Assembly: GCA_964528675.1 (NCBI GenBank)
Contig: CAZGTU010000001.1
Location: 118,192-182,191 of the forward strand
Length of the DNA stretch: 64,000 nucleotides
Direction of reading: 5' to 3'
Origin: CAYRTD01 sp964528675
Lineage (GTDB): Bacteria; Bacteroidota; Bacteroidia; Bacteroidales; GCA-2748055
The notes below the pieces were generated by a model. The model was not told where the DNA came from and ran no database searches. It saw nothing but the letters and a program-made list of their open reading frames with translations. Shown piece after piece: positions 35,772 through 44,763 of this stretch. How positions within the stretch are numbered: the first letter of the stretch is position 1; every line of letters starts with the position of its first letter. A program made the position numbers and the translations under genes.

Positions 35772-37883
35772 ATGGCCACATATTATTTCGCCAATAAAGG
35801 AGACGATAATAACAGCGGAAATTCACCTGGTCAAGCCTGGAAAAGTTTGGATCGGATGCGGGATATCCCACTTTCTTCAGGTGATAAAATATGCTTTAAG
35901 TGCGGAGATATATTTGAAGGCTCATGCATTTTAAATACCTCCGGAACCAGCGAAAGCCCTGTTATGATAACTTCCTATGGTGAAGGGAGTAGACCGGTAC
36001 TGAAAGGAAGTACCGGTTTCAGAGTGGAGGATCAATTGAAGAATAATTATGTCTGCTCAACCGGAAAAATGGTCAGAGGTGTGTTTGTTGATGATCAATG
36101 GCTGCAACTGGCACGGTATCCCTCTGAAGGTTTTTTCACTATTGATGACGGTGATAAGACCAAGCTTATTGACCGCGAATTACTGCTTGATAGTATTAAT
36201 TGTAAAGGAGCTGATGTTCGTATACGAGCTGTAAACTGGCAATATGAAATAGCCCGGGTTGCCGAACATTCAGGTGATACATTACATTTTGAGAATACAA
36301 TGATTTACCAGTGCAACAAGGATTATGGATATTTCCTTGATAATAAACTGGAATTTATGACTGAACCGGGAGAATGGTTTTATGATGCTAATCTCAAAAA
36401 ATTATATTTCATTGATGTTGATCAAAGCGCGATTGAGGAGAAACACCTGGAAATGATGATTTTTGACTGGGGTATTAAGCTGGAAGGTGCTGCTCATGTT
36501 GAAATCTCCGGCATTCATTTTGAAAAATATTATGCGGGAGGAATCATTATCGAAGGAGGCACCCATCATTGTGTTATAAAAAATTGTTCCTTCCATTACA
36601 TACACCGGGATGGTATTTACCTGCACAGTGGCAGTCATCATATTGAAATTGATAATAACACATTTACGGACATAAAAGGCCGAGGGATTGCCACACTTGA
36701 TGCCGGGCATTCATCCATTACGAATAATTCTCTGAACCGGATCGGGATGTACCCCGGTTATGGTTTTGATGGAGTTAATAATGGAACAGGAATAGCCGTG
36801 CTGAAAACGGAAGTTATTTATTCAATCAGCGATAATTGTCTTCAAACATTAAGCAAAGAAATACCCGAGAGCCTTATACAAAAACTATATTCATTACTTA
36901 ACTATCCCTTTGCGGATGAAAAATTTCTGATAACCGCACTGGAAGAAAAACTTACCGGAGAAGAACAATCATATATATCCGAAATTATCAGACAGGTAAA
37001 AGAAGAATTAAAAGCCTTTGATTATGATTCTGCACATAACCATATAGCCCACAATCTCATTCAAAATACCGGCTTGCACGGTATAAGGCTGGACGGAAAA
37101 AATTGTCTTTGTGAGTATAATTTGGTGAAAAAATCCCTGCTATTCATGAACGACGGAGGAGCAATATACAGTTGGGCACAGGATTACGACTATTCCATTA
37201 ACAGCATTATCCGTAAGAACATAGTGGTTGATGTGCCAGGAAATGTTATTGCCACACCCGACTTTCACAGGTTTGCACATGGAATTTACCTGGATAATAA
37301 ATGTGTAGGATTCACAATTGAAGATAATGTTATTACAGGTGCAACCTGGGGGATTCTGGTAAACGATGAATCCAGAGAACACATAATACGCGGTAATATT
37401 GCTTTTGATAATGATATAGGTCTTGCATTTTCTGAATATTTTATGCCGGGAACACTTCATGGATGCAAGGCCTTAGATAATATTTTATTTGCAAAAAGAC
37501 GTCATCAGAGGTCTTTGTTTATCGAAAGTCGAATTTCCTCCGAATTTATGCCGGTTGAGACAAATTCTAACTTTTACGGAAGTTCATATTACACATTCCC
37601 AATTGTTCGGATGACATTTCAAGAAGGTCACCGCCACTGGGAAGAACATACGCTTGAATCATGGAAAAAAGCAACAGGAAAGGATGAAAAATCGGCCTCC
37701 TTTGCACCTGCCGATCCGGAGGATCGGCCTCGTATGTCAACTCTCATCATAAATGACACAAATAAAAAGAAAGAATTTCCTATTGATAATACCATTCGGG
37801 ATCATTACACCATTTATGAAGAAAAACTCACTGACAGTATTGTACTTGAACCTTTTACGGCAATGATTATACTCGAAGATTAA
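35772..37883 (+). CDS. Cytosolic parallel beta-helix protein B2
   Basis: 703 residues, paralogue of B1 at 30565, but starting MATYYFANKGDDNNSGNSPG with no signal peptide. It shares the block SGDKICFKCGDIFEGSCIL and YGEGSRPVL, and the later coils GHSSITNNSLNRIG, GLHGIRLDGKNCLCEYNLV and GGAIYSW. About residues 350-417 form an insertion absent from B1, predicted helical (IPESLIQKLYSLL...EEQSYISEIIRQVKEELKAFD). Being cytosolic, it should act on oligosaccharides brought in by the flanking transporters (SSS 20 bases before, MFS 20 bases after). Beta-helix glycan enzymes are nearly always exported, so this is unusual; loss of a signal peptide by mis-annotation is unlikely because the mature-like N-terminus begins right at the ATG. 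Activity unknown. Confidence 0.8.
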   Translation: MATYYFANKGDDNNSGNSPGQAWKSLDRMRDIPLSSGDKICFKCGDIFEGSCILNTSGTSESPVMITSYGEGSRPVLKGSTGFRVEDQLKNNYVCSTGKMVRGVFVDDQWLQLARYPSEGFFTIDDGDKTKLIDRELLLDSINCKGADVRIRAVNWQYEIARVAEHSGDTLHFENTMIYQCNKDYGYFLDNKLEFMTEPGEWFYDANLKKLYFIDVDQSAIEEKHLEMMIFDWGIKLEGAAHVEISGIHFEKYYAGGIIIEGGTHHCVIKNCSFHYIHRDGIYLHSGSHHIEIDNNTFTDIKGRGIATLDAGHSSITNNSLNRIGMYPGYGFDGVNNGTGIAVLKTEVIYSISDNCLQTLSKEIPESLIQKLYSLLNYPFADEKFLITALEEKLTGEEQSYISEIIRQVKEELKAFDYDSAHNHIAHNLIQNTGLHGIRLDGKNCLCEYNLVKKSLLFMNDGGAIYSWAQDYDYSINSIIRKNIVVDVPGNVIATPDFHRFAHGIYLDNKCVGFTIEDNVITGATWGILVNDESREHIIRGNIAFDNDIGLAFSEYFMPGTLHGCKALDNILFAKRRHQRSLFIESRISSEFMPVETNSNFYGSSYYTFPIVRMTFQEGHRHWEEHTLESWKKATGKDEKSASFAPADPEDRPRMSTLIINDTNKKKEFPIDNTIRDHYTIYEEKLTDSIVLEPFTAMIILED

Positions 37884-37903
37884 TATATCATTAAAGCGAA
37901 AAC

Positions 37904-39130
37904 ATGTTGAACTTATCAAATACACGTTTTTTAACCTTTCCTGCCCTGGAAAAGTACGATCTGATGCGAAATTTCTACTTTTTCATCCATATCGGTTTCG
38001 CTCTCATCATTACATATTTACCGGCCTATATGAGTGCAAGTGGTTATTCCGGAAAACAAATCGCAGGCTTAACATCAATAGGCTATATCCTTGCATTTTT
38101 CGTACCTCTCCTTTTTGGTGTCCTGGCAGACCGCACTCAGCGACCGGCATTAATCATCCGTTTGCTTTTGCTTGCTGTGGTAATTTCCCTTCTTCCATTT
38201 CTAACTCCGGGCATTGGGTATACTTTTTTACTGGTGAGTTATTTTTTCTATTCTTTCTTTAATGTACCAATAATGGGAATAGCTGATTCCCTGGCTACAG
38301 CAAGGGCAAAGGAAAGAGATAGTGATTACGGAAAAATCAGAATGTGGGCTGCCCTGGGCTGGTTTGTGGCTTCTGCCAGTTTCGGAATCGTCATGGATTA
38401 TCTGGGATTTGAAAGTGATTCACCCTGGTTGTTCACTGTTTTAATCATTTCTTTCCTGGTTGTATTCCTGGTTTCGCTCACCCTTAAAGAAAGAAACACA
38501 GAAGGTCCGGAAAAACTCAAGATGTCACAGGTAAAACAATTGTTCAGGAATCGAACATTCACCATATTTCTTATTGCTGTTGTTTTTCACTACATAAGCA
38601 TGTCTCCTTTTGGAGTTTATATTGGACCTCTAATCCAGGAACTGGGTTTAAGCCAGTCGGTACTTGGTTTAACAGCAGGCATGGCCACAGCCACAGAAGT
38701 ACTTGTTTTAATGGCTTTTGGCTGGCTTACACGAAAACTCCGCCTGGAAACCATATTATTGCTGGCGGTCATTATTACAGCCTTGAGGTGGTTTATAATT
38801 TCCATTGTAACCACAGCAGCACCCCTGGTATTAGTTCAGGCACTGCACGGTGCAACGGCGGGTCTGTTCATTGCAGGTGCAGTAACCCTTGTGGGTAACC
38901 TTGCTCCAAAAGGTTTGAAAGCTTCTTCACAAATGATGTACGGACTGGCAGGGGCAGGCCTTGGAAGTCTTATTGGTACTAACATTACCGGATTTTTATC
39001 CGATTATTTCAGTTCGGTTCAGCGAACCTTTCTTTTAGCAACAGCGATTGAAGTCATACCGATGATTTTGTTTTTATATTTAGTAATCAGGAAACCTAAA
39101 AAAGATAATGCAGAACAACAGGAACATTGA
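37904..39130 (+). CDS. MFS transporter, probable oligosaccharide/nucleoside-type permease
   Basis: 408 residues and 12 predicted membrane segments. It resembles the LacY/NupG-like MFS branch (PALEKYDLMRNFYFFIHIGFALIITYLPAYM; loop 2-3 GVLADRTQRP; KIRMWAALGWFVASASFGIVMD; loop 8-9 GWLTRKLRLETI). The second inner-membrane sugar-type transporter in the operon suggests two products are imported. Its last 23 bases overlap the next start, so translation is coupled. Confidence 0.85.
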   Translation: MLNLSNTRFLTFPALEKYDLMRNFYFFIHIGFALIITYLPAYMSASGYSGKQIAGLTSIGYILAFFVPLLFGVLADRTQRPALIIRLLLLAVVISLLPFLTPGIGYTFLLVSYFFYSFFNVPIMGIADSLATARAKERDSDYGKIRMWAALGWFVASASFGIVMDYLGFESDSPWLFTVLIISFLVVFLVSLTLKERNTEGPEKLKMSQVKQLFRNRTFTIFLIAVVFHYISMSPFGVYIGPLIQELGLSQSVLGLTAGMATATEVLVLMAFGWLTRKLRLETILLLAVIITALRWFIISIVTTAAPLVLVQALHGATAGLFIAGAVTLVGNLAPKGLKASSQMMYGLAGAGLGSLIGTNITGFLSDYFSSVQRTFLLATAIEVIPMILFLYLVIRKPKKDNAEQQEH

Positions 39131-40853
39131 TAAAACATTGAAAAACTACTCAATCCATATAGAGGAACCCGTCTCGGTTTATATTAACTGGGCCTCTTAC
39201 GATGAGTTATCCGATGACATAAGATTAAATGAAGAGATTGCCCTGAAGCAGTTTCATGAAGTATTGCGCCTGCGTGAGCAGGGAGTTCAATTTGATTACT
39301 ATTTAATGGACGCCTTCTGGTTCTCAAAAACAGGTGGTTACAGGGAATGGCGTAAAGAATCATGGCCCAATGGACCTGACAAATGGTTTGAACTTTGTGA
39401 GAAGCACAATATCAGACCTGGATTATGGATATCCACCAATCTGAGGGTAGCAGGTTATGAATACTGGTTTTTAGATCCTGTTCCGGAGTGGAAAGACTCA
39501 CTTTCTGTGGATAAACGCTCCTTTTGCCTGTTTGAAGGTGGATACCTTCCTCATCTGATGGAAACCCTTGGGATTTATGCAAAGCAGGGAGTTAAAATGT
39601 TTAAGTTTGATTTTGCCGATTTTACCGCTGTTACTCCTGATGGGGCTGAAAAATATTCGCCATATGAGGCATTTCTGCTGAATAAAAATGCCTTTCTGAA
39701 TGCAGTGGGAAAATTTCGTGAGGAATTTCCGGATGTCCTCTTTCTGGCATATAATGGCTATGGAGGATATTACCTCGATACATCGACTCCATTTACAAAA
39801 AATGTAGATCCGGAATGGCTGGCAGCATTTGATTCTCTCTATTGTGGAGATCCACGCCTGGCTGATATTCCGTGTATGAACTTTTGGCGTTCAAAAGACA
39901 TCTATTCAGATCATATGGTAAAACAGTATTTCGATTCAAATATTCCTTTACATCGAATTGATAATTCTGCTTTCATGATCGGTAAAACAGGAACCTGCTA
40001 TTACAGGGGAAAAAAAGCCTGGAAAGGAATGCTTTTACTTTCGCTGGCAAGAGGCGGGTGGATGAATACTTATTACGGAAACCTCGACCTGCTTTCCGAT
40101 GAGGATGCTAAGTGGTTCGCAAAGGTTCAGCATCTTTATCTTCCGTTTCAAAAAAACAAAAGTATAAAACTAACAGGAGGGATTCCCGGAAAAGGTGAAG
40201 ATTACGGGTACTTTGCCGATAATCAGGAGGGTTCTCTTCTGCTGTTGGTAAATCCTTCACAAAAACACAGAACTATTGATCTGAGTGATCATATGTCAGA
40301 CTTTTTAGATGACAAAAAGGCGATCTTATTTAATGATTCGGGTTACAAGCCAGTCTTATCGGATAATACCCTGAAAATTGGCCCTGAGCAGCTTGTCCTG
40401 ATAGGTATCGGGAAATACAGTTCTGAAGAATATTACCTCGGTGAAGAAAAAGATGTAAGTATACCTGACGGGATGGAAGAACTCGCAGTTGATTTTCGAA
40501 AAACTGAAAAAAATACACTGGAGGCCGAGTTCCTGATTACCCAACCAGGCATTTACCGCATAATTTTCCGTGAGTTTTTTCCCGATGGAATGCCCTGCCG
40601 TTTAACCGGTGGAGGGTACCCCGATGGAATAACTATCGATAAGCTACAAATCCTTAAAATTAAAATTGATAATAAAATTATACCACTTAAACTTGAGTAT
40701 AATAAACCCTTGTGGAGCGGGCTGAGTTGGGCTGCTGCAGAATTTGAGGTACCCGGGGAATTTCAAAACCACCGGGGCTTAGTGAGTTATTCTTTACCTG
40801 ATGAGGAAAGTGAATTAATTATAACAGGAAGATTATTTTATGTAAACTATTAA
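39108..40853 (+). CDS. Clan GH-D glycosidase (alpha-galactosidase-like)
   Basis: 581 residues, no signal peptide; the ATG at 39108 overlaps the MFS gene by 23 bases. The barrel shows FDYYLMDAFWF, then HNIRPGLWISTN, and the likely nucleophile strand MFKFDFADF (Asp168, with Asp171). The probable acid/base region is DSLYCGDPRLADIP (Asp242-Asp253). Relatives are the GH27/GH36-type retaining alpha-galactosidases and N-acetylgalactosaminidases, but the match is distant and a few residues differ from classic GH36 (no SGDSDNTD-like motif). A C-terminal beta region follows. Cytosolic location matches GH39, B2 and GH94. Specificity unassigned. Confidence 0.65.
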   Translation: MQNNRNIDKTLKNYSIHIEEPVSVYINWASYDELSDDIRLNEEIALKQFHEVLRLREQGVQFDYYLMDAFWFSKTGGYREWRKESWPNGPDKWFELCEKHNIRPGLWISTNLRVAGYEYWFLDPVPEWKDSLSVDKRSFCLFEGGYLPHLMETLGIYAKQGVKMFKFDFADFTAVTPDGAEKYSPYEAFLLNKNAFLNAVGKFREEFPDVLFLAYNGYGGYYLDTSTPFTKNVDPEWLAAFDSLYCGDPRLADIPCMNFWRSKDIYSDHMVKQYFDSNIPLHRIDNSAFMIGKTGTCYYRGKKAWKGMLLLSLARGGWMNTYYGNLDLLSDEDAKWFAKVQHLYLPFQKNKSIKLTGGIPGKGEDYGYFADNQEGSLLLLVNPSQKHRTIDLSDHMSDFLDDKKAILFNDSGYKPVLSDNTLKIGPEQLVLIGIGKYSSEEYYLGEEKDVSIPDGMEELAVDFRKTEKNTLEAEFLITQPGIYRIIFREFFPDGMPCRLTGGGYPDGITIDKLQILKIKIDNKIIPLKLEYNKPLWSGLSWAAAEFEVPGEFQNHRGLVSYSLPDEESELIITGRLFYVNY

Positions 40854-40873
40854 AAGTTGAAAAAATTAAAAAT

Positions 40874-42301
40874 ATGAAAAGCTTTACAATCAGTTATTTA
40901 GCCTTTCCTATGGCTCTTTTGTTAACATCATGTAATTCTCAGGATTCCGGGAACACTAAGTCAAACGATAAACCAAATATCATTTTCATACTCATCGATG
41001 ATATGAGTATTGCCGATCTGGGCTGCTACGGGAACGATTTTCATGAAACTCCCCATATTGATTCACTGGCAGCTCAGGGTGTGAAATTTACCAATGCATA
41101 CGCTTCTGCCCCGGTTTGTTCACCTACCAGAGCCAGTATTCTTACAGGCAAATACCCTGCAACAGTTCATATTACAGACTGGATCACCGGCAAACCATCC
41201 TGGCAGTCCGAAGCTTTATTAGCCCCGGATTTTCTTCATGAACTACCTCATGAAGAAACTACAATTGCTGAAATGCTGAAAAAAAACGGGTATAGCTCAG
41301 CTAGTTTTGGTAAATGGCATCTGGGAGATGAAGGTTCCTTACCGCAGGATCACGGGTTTGACACCAATGTGGCTGGCAATGAAGCGGGTCTTCCACCTTC
41401 CTATTTTTATCCATACACCGATGGTGACTTTATATTACCTGACCTGCACACAGGGGGTACAGAAGGAGAATTTCTTACGGACAGGTTAACTAAAGAGGCC
41501 ATGAAATGGGTGATTGAACAAAAGGATGAACCTTTCTTTTTGTACCTCTCATATTTTACGGTACATATATGGCTGGAGACCAAACCGGAGCTGAAAGAAA
41601 AGTACAATAAGAAAGCACAGAATGACTCCTTTAATTCGTTGACCAATCCTGTGTATGCCGGTATGGTGGAGACCCTGGATCATAATATCGGTTATATTAT
41701 GAATACCCTTGATAAACAGGGGCTTGATGATAACACAGTTGTTATTTTCTATTCGGATAATGGAGGCTTACATAAAGACGAAAGTGAGAATACCCCTGCT
41801 ACAGATAACGGCATTTATCGTGAAGGAAAAGGACATCTGTACGAAGGAGGTATAAGAGTGCCCCTTATAATTTACTGGGAAAATACGATTGAAAACCGGG
41901 TATCAGATGCTGTGGTTACCAGTACGGATTTCCTTCCTACCCTTGCCGACCTGACTGATGCTGAACAGCCGGAGAATGAAGGCATAAGTTTATATAATCA
42001 TCTTATGGAAGGTGTGCCATTGGGTAAGAGATGCATTTTCTGGCATTATCCACATTACAGTTATCAGCTTGGAGAACCATCAGCTGCAGTTAGAGAGGGT
42101 AAGTACAAATTAATTGAGTTTTTTGAAGAGGGAACTACCGAGCTATATGACCTGGAAAAGGATCCCGCAGAAACACGTAATCTTTCTGATAGTCTGCCAG
42201 AAATTCGTAAAAAACTACTGGGCCAGCTCCATAAATGGCAGGAAGAGGTGAAAGCAGACATGCCAACAGCAAACCCCGATTATGATCCGCAATCAAAATA
42301 A
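40874..42301 (+). CDS. S1-family formylglycine sulfatase (lipoprotein)
   Basis: 475 residues. Lipobox MALLLTSC, so anchored outside the inner membrane. It has the arylsulfatase fold: PNIIFILIDDMSIADLGCYG (calcium Asp pair), and Cys82 in APVCSPTRAS, the C-x-P-x-R motif converted to formylglycine by an anaerobic or aerobic maturase. FGKWHLGDEG and the second metal part YSDNGG follow, and the C-terminus is ELYDLEKDPAETRNL. Presence of a sulfatase means the glycan carries sulfate esters. The maturase gene is not in the window. Confidence 0.92.
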   Translation: MKSFTISYLAFPMALLLTSCNSQDSGNTKSNDKPNIIFILIDDMSIADLGCYGNDFHETPHIDSLAAQGVKFTNAYASAPVCSPTRASILTGKYPATVHITDWITGKPSWQSEALLAPDFLHELPHEETTIAEMLKKNGYSSASFGKWHLGDEGSLPQDHGFDTNVAGNEAGLPPSYFYPYTDGDFILPDLHTGGTEGEFLTDRLTKEAMKWVIEQKDEPFFLYLSYFTVHIWLETKPELKEKYNKKAQNDSFNSLTNPVYAGMVETLDHNIGYIMNTLDKQGLDDNTVVIFYSDNGGLHKDESENTPATDNGIYREGKGHLYEGGIRVPLIIYWENTIENRVSDAVVTSTDFLPTLADLTDAEQPENEGISLYNHLMEGVPLGKRCIFWHYPHYSYQLGEPSAAVREGKYKLIEFFEEGTTELYDLEKDPAETRNLSDSLPEIRKKLLGQLHKWQEEVKADMPTANPDYDPQSK

Positions 42302-42333
42302 TACTTAAAAATCATTTAATAGATTTAGTAATA

Positions 42334-44721
42334 ATGCAGGAAAGAAATAATCCAAAGGCTTATTATTCCTTTGATGATGAAAACCGTGAAGTAAAAATAC
42401 ACAGATACGATACTCCCAGTCCATGGATGAATTATTTTTCGAATGGTACCTTCCATACCATGATGTCGCAGGCAGGTGGGGCTGTTGCATTCTATAAATC
42501 CCCACAAATCTGGAGAATTAACAGGTACAGGTTTTATCACCTGCCCACCGATAGATCGGGGATGTACTTCTACATCAGAGATAAAAATACAAAAAATTAT
42601 TGGAGCCCCTCCGCAGAACCTGTGTTATACAAGCCAGAAAAATGGCAGGCAGCACATGGCATGGGATATTCCCGTTTTGAGGCCGAGAATGAAAAATTAT
42701 CAAGCAGCCTGAGATATTTCATAGGACCTTATGAAAACAGCCTGATATGGAATCTTAAACTCAGGAACAATTCTGATCAGCAAAAGAAACTGGATGTTTT
42801 TGCTTATGTAGAATTTGGAATGATGGAATTTCTGAGAGAAGTATCCTGGGTTTGCTACATGAAACACCAGATGAGTGTCTACTTCCTTGAAAAGGAAAAA
42901 GCCCTGATTTTTAAATACGGTGTGGAAACTCAACCAAAACCAAATGAAACGCCACTGGTGTATTTAGCATCCGATTATCCCATAAAAGGATACGATGGTG
43001 ACAGGGATGAATTTATCGGGACATATCGCTCTGAATCTAACCCTTATGTACTGGAAAATGAAGACTGCACCAATTCCATGTTATTTGGTGGCGACCCTTG
43101 CGGTGCACTGCAGATGGAAGTAGATCTAAAACCAGGAGAAGAGAAAACAATCAACGTGTTTCTCGGAACCGGTATGAATGAAACAGAAGTTCATGGATCA
43201 TTGAAAAACAGCCGCGGGCATAACTTTGTCAACCAGTCATTTGCAGCACTAAATAAGGATTGGAATGATTATTTTGACAAGTTCAGTTGTCAACTTCCGG
43301 ATCCCGATGCTCAACGGATGATAAATATATGGAATCCGTATCAGGCACAACGGAATTTTTTGTTTAGCAGGAATATATCTTATTATGCGACGGGCACATT
43401 TCGGGGGGTGGGTTTCCGTGATACAGCCCAGGATATTCTAGCTCAAACTCCATTTGATATTGAAGCTTCAAAAGATAAGATGCGCATGCTATTGAAGCAA
43501 CAATATTCAGATGGGCATACTAATCATTACTTTTTCCCATACGAAGGATGGGATCCGGTGCATCGTAAACATTCTGATAATCACTTATGGCCAATTCTCG
43601 GCGTATGGAATATCATTGTGGAAGGAAATTCTGTTGAATTCCTCCATGAAGTTATTCCATACTACGATAAAGATACCGCAACAGTTTATGATCATCTGAA
43701 ACAGGCAGTATTTTTCACCATGGAGAACCGGGGAGCAAGAGGCTTGCCTTTGATGTTGCATTCGGACTGGAATGATCAAATGTTCAAGGTGTGTCGTGAA
43801 GGCAAGGGGGAAAGTTTCTGGACGGCGATGCTATTGGGAGTGACGCTTCCTAAGCTAATTGAAATGGCACAATTAATTAAGAAAAATGAAGATATATCAT
43901 GGTACAAAGAAATATATAATAAGCAGAAGGAGCTTGTAAACAGCATCGGCTGGGACGGGGAATGGTACAGAAGAGCCATTATGGATAATGGATTGTATCT
44001 GGGAACGAAGGATAATCCGGAAGCAAAAATCTGGTTGAACGCTCAGTCATGGGCAGTATTATCAGGATTTGCGAAAAAAGAAAGAGCTATACAGGCTATG
44101 GACATTGTAAAACAAAATCTGGATTCTGATCTGGGAATTAAATTGATTCATCCCTCCATAACTACATTCCCGGATCCTTCTGACCCTTTAACCAATTACA
44201 ACAAAGGTACCGGTGAAAATGCTGCAATTTTCTGCCACGCCAATACCTGGGCCATTATGGCTGAATGTATGCTGGGCCGTGGAGATCAGGCCTGGAAATA
44301 TTTTAAACAATTAATTCCTGCAATGGCAATGAAAAAAGCAGGCGCGTGGAGATATAAGGCGGAACCATATGTATATGCATCCAACCTGTTTGGCCCTGAG
44401 TCCGATAAATTTGGGCTGGCCAATGTATCATGGTTAACAGGAACCGCCGCATGGATGTACATTGCAGCAACACAGAGCATTCTTGGGATTAAACCACATT
44501 GGAAAGGACTACTTATTGATCCATGTTTGCCCTCAGACTGGGAGGAACTTTCTGTTAACAGAGTGTTCAGAAATAAAAAGTATAGCTTCAGAATTTTGAA
44601 AAGCAAGGGAGTCTGTTCAGGAGTTAAAAGAATCGTTTTAAATGGTACTGTTCTTCCCGCTAACATAATTCCCTCGGAGTTAGCTCAAAATAAAAACGAA
44701 GTTGAAGTGTATCTGAAATAA
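42334..44721 (+). CDS. GH94-family glycoside phosphorylase
   Basis: 795 residues, no signal peptide, so cytosolic. N-terminal super-beta-sandwich (about 1-290), helical linker, (alpha/alpha)6 barrel (about 330-715) and C-terminal jelly roll. The catalytic region is LMLHSDWNDQM, with general acid Asp481 (WND, as in cellobiose phosphorylase) and Asp478. The phosphate-side strand is GTGENAAIFCHANTWAIMAE. GH94 members reversibly split beta-linked glucosides, chitobiose or related disaccharides with phosphate, saving one ATP. Compared with cellobiose phosphorylases, the donor/acceptor loops differ, so the disaccharide is unassigned. It follows the sulfatase by 32 bases. Confidence 0.85.
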   Translation: MQERNNPKAYYSFDDENREVKIHRYDTPSPWMNYFSNGTFHTMMSQAGGAVAFYKSPQIWRINRYRFYHLPTDRSGMYFYIRDKNTKNYWSPSAEPVLYKPEKWQAAHGMGYSRFEAENEKLSSSLRYFIGPYENSLIWNLKLRNNSDQQKKLDVFAYVEFGMMEFLREVSWVCYMKHQMSVYFLEKEKALIFKYGVETQPKPNETPLVYLASDYPIKGYDGDRDEFIGTYRSESNPYVLENEDCTNSMLFGGDPCGALQMEVDLKPGEEKTINVFLGTGMNETEVHGSLKNSRGHNFVNQSFAALNKDWNDYFDKFSCQLPDPDAQRMINIWNPYQAQRNFLFSRNISYYATGTFRGVGFRDTAQDILAQTPFDIEASKDKMRMLLKQQYSDGHTNHYFFPYEGWDPVHRKHSDNHLWPILGVWNIIVEGNSVEFLHEVIPYYDKDTATVYDHLKQAVFFTMENRGARGLPLMLHSDWNDQMFKVCREGKGESFWTAMLLGVTLPKLIEMAQLIKKNEDISWYKEIYNKQKELVNSIGWDGEWYRRAIMDNGLYLGTKDNPEAKIWLNAQSWAVLSGFAKKERAIQAMDIVKQNLDSDLGIKLIHPSITTFPDPSDPLTNYNKGTGENAAIFCHANTWAIMAECMLGRGDQAWKYFKQLIPAMAMKKAGAWRYKAEPYVYASNLFGPESDKFGLANVSWLTGTAAWMYIAATQSILGIKPHWKGLLIDPCLPSDWEELSVNRVFRNKKYSFRILKSKGVCSGVKRIVLNGTVLPANIIPSELAQNKNEVEVYLK

Positions 44722-44763
44722 TACGGGAGTCTTTGCTGATTAGTGAACATTTAAATATATAAC

